Below, piece by piece: positions 60,233 to 64,000 of a DNA stretch of 64,000 nucleotides. Source of the DNA: an uncultured Collinsella sp. (GTDB lineage: Bacteria; Actinomycetota; Coriobacteriia; Coriobacteriales; Coriobacteriaceae); the NCBI GenBank assembly GCA_959019945.1, contig CAUEQD010000005.1, forward strand, positions 1 to 64,000. Direction: 5' to 3'. The notes under the pieces were generated by a model. The model had not been told where the DNA came from and searched no databases. It was given only the letters and a program-made list of their open reading frames with translations. The first letter of the stretch is position 1; each line of letters starts with the position of its first letter. The position numbers and the translations under genes are program-made.

Positions 60233-60997
60233 CTACAGGTCGCGATAGTCGACCAGGCGAAGATCAGGTTGAGACCCGAGCCAAGCGCGCAGCTCAGGGT
60301 CGATCAGCGCGTCGACTTCCTTGGTACGATCGGTCGTAAGCGAGCTGTTCTCGAGGATAAACCGATCGAGATAGCCCGGGTGGCACACAAAGACGACCGT
60401 CTCGCCGTCGGACATCTCGCGAACCGTCTGCATAATCGAGTCCTTGGGTTCGTAGCCCGGCTCCATCGAATGCATCACCATGCGCAGATCAGTATTTCCG
60501 CAACGCACCACCGCCGTGGGGTCGAAGCTCGCCTTTTGCTCCTTAAGGCCCAGCTCCTGGGCAACCGCCGAGATCGCTCGGTTAAGGTTTTCGCTCATGA
60601 CGGCATGGGCCTCAAAGTAATCGGGCTCGCGGCCCACAATCTCGACAAAACGGTCGTGCTGTGCGCGGATCTCGATGCAGGCCTCGTCGAAGTCTATCAG
60701 CTCCTCACCGCGCTTAAAATGCTCACGGAAGGTACGGCTGCTATGGAACTCGCCGCTCTCGTTGAGCATGCTCGGGATGAGCGCCGGATCGGCGCACGGC
60801 TTGCCCAGGCACACGTTGGTATGCTGGCCCACTGCAATATCGGCATCCGCCACGAGCGACCACCCACGCTCGGCCTCAGGCATATTAGGCATAAGGCCCG
60901 CCGAGCGCACCAGGCCCTCGTTGATGCTTCGGGCGATCCCCAAGTCGACGGCGTATGAATAACCGATATCATCGGCACGAATAAGCAATTGCTTCAT
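60233..60997 (-). CDS. ChbG/YdjC-type carbohydrate deacetylase
   Basis: A 254-residue protein that starts MKQLLIRADDIGYSYAVDLGIARS, with the metal-binding RADDIG motif, VGQHTNVCLGKP, EAHAV and a C-terminal VCHPGYLD, the YdjC family pattern. Members remove acetyl groups from N-acetylated oligosaccharides (chitobiose) or act on related sugars. No chitin-type gene is nearby, so the substrate is open. It is flanked on both sides by copies of the dispersed hairpin element. The start is upstream of MKQLLIRADD with no strong competing site. Confidence 0.85.
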   Translation of the reverse strand: MKQLLIRADDIGYSYAVDLGIARSINEGLVRSAGLMPNMPEAERGWSLVADADIAVGQHTNVCLGKPCADPALIPSMLNESGEFHSSRTFREHFKRGEELIDFDEACIEIRAQHDRFVEIVGREPDYFEAHAVMSENLNRAISAVAQELGLKEQKASFDPTAVVRCGNTDLRMVMHSMEPGYEPKDSIMQTVREMSDGETVVFVCHPGYLDRFILENSSLTTDRTKEVDALIDPELRAWLGSQPDLRLVDYRDL

Positions 60998-61018
60998 AGC
61001 GACTCCAATCTATGTGAA

Positions 61019-61058
61019 AACCACCACAAAGGTGCACTGTGTCCCCTTTGTGGTGGTT
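61019..61058. repeat. Dispersed hairpin element, copy 4
   Basis: Thirteen-base arms AACCACCACAAAG/CTTTGTGGTGGTT enclose GTGCACTGTGTCCC. The arms are nearly the same as in copy 3, 830 bases away, while the core differs. Confidence 0.75.
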
Positions 61059-61066
61059 CTGGCGCC

Positions 61067-61612
61067 CTATAGTCCAAAGAAGCCAAGGATTTGATCTCGG
61101 CTTACGGGCTTGTACTCGTTGGCGTCGAGGCCCACATCGTAGCGAAAGATAGGGCGCTCGCGATCGCGGTTGCGTGCGTTGGTGCGGTCTCCCCTGCTGT
61201 GGATATGCCCATGCAGCATGATGGCACCACGCGCCTTGCCATTCCAGCTGAGCATGGGGTAGTGGCTCATAACCAGACGATGGCCCTTGGCATAGCCGGG
61301 AGCAATCTCCAAGTAATCGCGCACGTCTTCCCATATATGCGGCGCGTCCGGATCTTCCCAGTCGCCGTCATGGTTGCCACGGATGAGCGTCACATTCTTG
61401 CATTCGATACGCTCGCGCAGGCGCACCGCCTCCGCCAAGGGCAAGCGATAGGTAAAGTCACCCAGAATATAGAGACGATCGTCCGCAACAACGCACTCAT
61501 TGATGGCATTGATGACCTTACGATTCATCTCCTCGACCGAACCAAACGGTCGATCCATGTCGTGCAAGATATTCGTATCGCCCAGGTGCAGGTCGGCGGT
61601 AAACCACATCAT
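61067..61612 (-). CDS. Metallophosphoesterase
   Basis: A 181-residue calcineurin-like phosphoesterase. It shows MMWFTADLHLGD (DxH), YILGDFTYR (GDxx), TLIRGNHDGDW (GNHD) and the terminal VMSHYPML and LHGHIHSRGDRTN, the full metal-site set. Small standalone members often act on nucleic-acid or nucleotide phosphates; the substrate is unknown. The start is the ATG pair at 61612, eight bases after GAGGA; an earlier frame to 61642 is less likely. It is near a 59-residue protein gene and a HIRAN gene that run in the same direction. Confidence 0.9.
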   Translation of the reverse strand: MMWFTADLHLGDTNILHDMDRPFGSVEEMNRKVINAINECVVADDRLYILGDFTYRLPLAEAVRLRERIECKNVTLIRGNHDGDWEDPDAPHIWEDVRDYLEIAPGYAKGHRLVMSHYPMLSWNGKARGAIMLHGHIHSRGDRTNARNRDRERPIFRYDVGLDANEYKPVSRDQILGFFGL

Positions 61613-61678
61613 CGTCCATGTCCTCATTTCGCAACGCGTCAAACTCGTGCTAAGTATACAGACACAGCGATGCGGCGG

Positions 61679-61858
61679 TTAGCCAAAGAGCCCGCCGAAC
61701 AGGCCGCGACGGCGTTTGTCTTTCTTTTTCGAAGCGTCACCCTGAGTTTTCTTGTCCTGCCGCATCTTACGGTCCTGTTCCAGCTCATCGTCGTCGAGTA
61801 GCAGATCCCACTCAAACGAACCATCCGTCAAATCGAACAGGTCATCGTCGTCAAACAT
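61679..61858 (-). CDS. 59-residue charged miniprotein
   Basis: A short open frame of 59 residues not otherwise recorded. It starts MFDDDDLFDLTDGSFEWDLLLDDDELEQ (acidic), then becomes basic (KKKDKRRR) and ends GLFGGLFG. GGGAGG lies five bases before the ATG, at the normal distance. The acidic head, basic middle and GLFGGLFG tail suggest that this is a real regulatory or partner peptide; the tail looks able to bind membranes or protein. It is 18 bases from the HIRAN gene stop and reads in the same direction. No family name. Confidence 0.6.
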   Translation of the reverse strand: MFDDDDLFDLTDGSFEWDLLLDDDELEQDRKMRQDKKTQGDASKKKDKRRRGLFGGLFG

Positions 61859-61876
61859 GGCAGCCTCCCTTACCGA

Positions 61877-62203
61877 TTAGCGAGCATCCACCACATAGAG
61901 TCCAACGCGCACCTGATGCCACGGGCTGCGCTCGGGGGCAACCTGTTGCACGCGGGCCTCAAATACGTCCTCGTAGCCGTAATACATCATCAAGGACAGT
62001 GGGCCGACCTCGTTTCCCGGAACATAGCCAAGCTTGGTGTTGCCGTAATAGATCGCAACCGCCTCAGGGTCATGGGGATTATCGCGCTCGGCACACAGCG
62101 TCAGCTTATCGCCCGCTTTAAGATCGCCCAGGACCAAGGCGCCATCGGCATACTGAAATCCCGCAATGTGAAATGACAGAAGAACACGTGAAGGCTCGTA
62201 CAT
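61877..62203 (-). CDS. HIRAN-domain protein
   Basis: A 108-residue protein, essentially one HIRAN domain: SFHIAGFQYADGALVLGDLKAGDKLTLCAERDNPHDPEAVAIYYGNTKLGYVPG. HIRAN domains bind DNA ends or stalled replication forks and are usually attached to SWI/SNF helicases or nucleases; standalone copies are often near defence or repair genes. It has a clear start with GGAG upstream. The following miniprotein gene is probably cotranscribed. No nuclease or helicase is fused here. Confidence 0.88.
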   Translation of the reverse strand: MYEPSRVLLSFHIAGFQYADGALVLGDLKAGDKLTLCAERDNPHDPEAVAIYYGNTKLGYVPGNEVGPLSLMMYYGYEDVFEARVQQVAPERSPWHQVRVGLYVVDAR

Positions 62204-62326
62204 GGCAACTCCTCTAACGGCCGGATAAACCGGCGCTTAACCTTACTGAGAAGTTTACGGACCCGTGCGGACACGAATTCATCCTGTCTGCGTCTTTTCG
62301 ACCGTTTGTCCCTACGCCATCTGATT

Positions 62327-63706
62327 CTAATGCACAAACATGCGCACGAACTTGTGCTTCCAGCTTGCGTAAGGAGCATAGCGGAATGGCACATCCAGCC
62401 ACGTTACCTTGTTCACGATGCTCTTCTTGTGGCTAAACGTATCGAAGCTCTCGCGGCCATGGTACTGTCCCATACCGCTCGCGCCCATGCCGCCAAAGCC
62501 CATATGGCTCGTGGCCAAATGCATGATGGTGTCGTTGACGCAGCCGCCGCCAAAGGGCACGTAGCGCACAAAGCGTTGCTGAACCGCACGGTCCTGGCTA
62601 AAGATATACAGGGCCAGCGGCGTCGGACGATCCGTAATAAACGCTTCGGCCTCGTCTAGGCTCTCAAACGTCAGCACCGGCAAGATGGGACCGAAGATCT
62701 CCTCCTGCATCACGGCGTCATCGGGGGCCACGCCATCCAAAATCGTCGGCTCAATCTTGAGCGAAGCCTCGCGCGCGGCACCTCCAAGCACGACCTTATC
62801 GGGATCGATCAGCCCGCGCACGCGCGCAAAATGCTTGGCGTTGACGATATGTTCGTAATCCTCGCTATCGAGTGGATGGTCACCAAACATACGGCGGACC
62901 TCCTCTTTGATGAGGCCCAGCAGCTCGTCGTGCACGCTCGTATCGACCAGCAGGTAGTCGGGCGCCACGCAGGTCTGCCCCACGTTGAGCCATTTACCAA
63001 AGGCGATACGCCGTGCCGCAACCTTCAAGTTTGCCGTCGCATCCACGATGCAGGGACTCTTTCCGCCCAGCTCAAGCGTCACGGGCGCAAGGTTTTTACT
63101 TGCGCGCTCCATGACGAGTTTGCCGACCGGAACGCTACCGGTAAAGAAGATCTTGTCCCAGCACTCATCGAGCAACGCTTCGTTCTCGGCGCGCCCGCCC
63201 TCGACAACCGTCACCAGACGCGGATCAAATGCCTCTTCACAGATTTGCTTGAGCACCGCGCTCGATGCCGGAGCATAGGCGCTCGGCTTGATGACCACAG
63301 TATTGCCAGCGGCAAGGGCGCCGGCGAGCGGCTCGAGCGTTAGCAAAAACGGGTAGTTCCACGGAGCCATAATGAGCGTGACGCCATAGGGCACGGCTTG
63401 CGTCTTGCACACACTCACGGCATTGGCAAGGTCACACGGACGCAGGCGCGGACGACTCCATCGAGCCACATGCGAAATCTGATGACGAATCTCGGAAAGC
63501 GACGTGCCGATCTCGCACATATACGCCTCGTCATGAGACTTTCCCAAATCGGTCTTGAGCGCATGGGCAATATCGGCCTCGTGCGCCCGTACCGCATCGC
63601 GTAAACTCACGAGCACGCGGCGGCGAGCATCGACATCAAACGTAGCGTGCGTCTTAAAGTAGGTGCGCTGATTGCCGACGATGCGCGCAATTTCCTCGGT
63701 GTTCAT
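62327..63706 (-). CDS. NAD(P)-dependent aldehyde dehydrogenase
   Basis: A 459-residue ALDH of the class 3 type. It has IMAPWNYPFLL (NAD site), KPSAYAPASS, FFTGSVPVGKLVMERA, VTLELGGKSPCIVDA (catalytic Glu) and NVGQTCVAPDYLLV (catalytic Cys), all intact. It oxidises aliphatic or aromatic aldehydes to acids. The shape, without the N-terminal extension of class 1/2, and the terminal WKHKFVRMFVH hydrophobic-basic tail suggest membrane association. It starts nine bases after the stop of the alcohol dehydrogenase, so they form an alcohol-aldehyde operon. Confidence 0.92.
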   Translation of the reverse strand: MNTEEIARIVGNQRTYFKTHATFDVDARRRVLVSLRDAVRAHEADIAHALKTDLGKSHDEAYMCEIGTSLSEIRHQISHVARWSRPRLRPCDLANAVSVCKTQAVPYGVTLIMAPWNYPFLLTLEPLAGALAAGNTVVIKPSAYAPASSAVLKQICEEAFDPRLVTVVEGGRAENEALLDECWDKIFFTGSVPVGKLVMERASKNLAPVTLELGGKSPCIVDATANLKVAARRIAFGKWLNVGQTCVAPDYLLVDTSVHDELLGLIKEEVRRMFGDHPLDSEDYEHIVNAKHFARVRGLIDPDKVVLGGAAREASLKIEPTILDGVAPDDAVMQEEIFGPILPVLTFESLDEAEAFITDRPTPLALYIFSQDRAVQQRFVRYVPFGGGCVNDTIMHLATSHMGFGGMGASGMGQYHGRESFDTFSHKKSIVNKVTWLDVPFRYAPYASWKHKFVRMFVH

Positions 63707-63714
63707 GTACCCTC

Positions 63715-64000
63715 CTAGTTCTCGTCCTCAAACATACCACCCGCGACGACCTCGTACATACGCTCGAGCTCCAAGCGGTCCATCAGGAGCGGAACGGGGT
63801 ACAGGGGATTGGCCTCGGCATCGGCATGCGCCGCCATTTCGGGAATGTCAGAGCGGCGAATGCCCGTCACATATTTGGGAATGCCCAAGGCGGCGTTCAT
63901 TCGATCGACCCAATCGATAAAGGCCTCGGCCGCCAGGCTGTCCCGCGCGTTAACCGGCGCGATGCCTGCCATGCGGGCGAGATCGGCGAGCTTAGGAGCA
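63715..64000 (-). CDS. Iron-containing alcohol dehydrogenase (C-terminal part, cut by window end)
   Basis: Only the last ~94 residues are inside the window; the frame is open to the edge. The visible sequence (KLADLARMAGIAPVNARDSLAAEAFIDWVDRMNAALGIPKYVTGIRRSDIPEMAAHADAEANPLYPVPLLMDRLELERMYEVV) has the C-terminal pattern of group III, iron-dependent alcohol dehydrogenases (ADANPLYPVP). Upstream reads into the neighbouring sequence, so the start lies beyond 64000. Together with the aldehyde dehydrogenase after it, it could reduce or oxidise an alcohol to an acid. The fermentation role is inferred. Confidence 0.88.
   Translation of the reverse strand, partial: APKLADLARMAGIAPVNARDSLAAEAFIDWVDRMNAALGIPKYVTGIRRSDIPEMAAHADAEANPLYPVPLLMDRLELERMYEVVAGGMFEDEN

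Overview
The window looks like a stretch of chromosome from a GC-rich gut actinobacterium of the class Coriobacteriia, most likely Collinsella or a close relative. This is inferred from gene content and codon use (uniform high-GC third positions, an actinobacterial CTTGAGAAC-type motif next to what looks like an rRNA operon, an LDH/EtfAB fermentation locus, short genes packed with strong Shine-Dalgarno sites). No database search was possible. The right edge cuts an iron-containing alcohol dehydrogenase, and the left edge appears to sit beside an rRNA operon leader or spacer.

Layout. 0-2.1 kb: rRNA-type leader, infC-rpmI-rplT, and a tRNA-Leu(CAA) with a partial 3' duplicate. 2.1-11.5 kb: transglutaminase-like protein, class II fructose-bisphosphate aldolase flanked by an 81-bp direct repeat, then a leftward group with a fused RecJ-RecQ protein, a bifunctional (p)ppGpp synthetase/hydrolase and an MBL-fold hydrolase. 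11.7-14.3 kb: BASS-type transporter, DUF4931 protein, CutC. 14.3-20.8 kb: a complete branched-chain amino-acid ABC transporter (livF-G-M-H) with two tandem substrate-binding lipoproteins. 21-30.3 kb: homoserine dehydrogenase, SDR, a strikingly regular array of six palindromes, CPA2 antiporter, single-chain PurL, EamA permease. 30.4-38.5 kb: membrane GGDEF cyclase, KdgT-like permease, AzlCD, HD hydrolase, and an LDH-EtfB-EtfA operon whose EtfA carries a two-cluster ferredoxin domain.

38.9-42.1 kb is a rightward run of five small or exported proteins, one ending in an LAQTG-type sorting signal, with no recognisable relatives I can name. 43.0-48.6 kb is a three-gene module: a TerB_N/TerB_C protein, a BrxD-like (DUF2791) ATPase and an Lhr/BrxHI-like helicase. 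It is the best candidate here for a defence or DNA-processing system and has no other BREX genes nearby. 48.7-64 kb is mostly housekeeping: spermidine-synthase-like protein, Elp3, an XRE/DUF4097 pair, two methyltransferases including TrmB, a DUF3516 helicase, a DUF2130 protein, ChbG, a phosphoesterase, a 59-residue miniprotein, a HIRAN protein, aldehyde dehydrogenase and the end of an alcohol dehydrogenase.

The non-coding DNA is unusually rich in ordered repeats: a 62-bp-period palindrome array (23.4-23.75 kb), a 71-bp tandem duplication over the livJ promoter, an 81-bp duplication after fba, a 123-bp element with 25-bp terminal inverted repeats (55.3 kb), and four hairpins with different arms but a shared GGGaCAg-type core (14.3, 46.1, 60.2, 61.0 kb).
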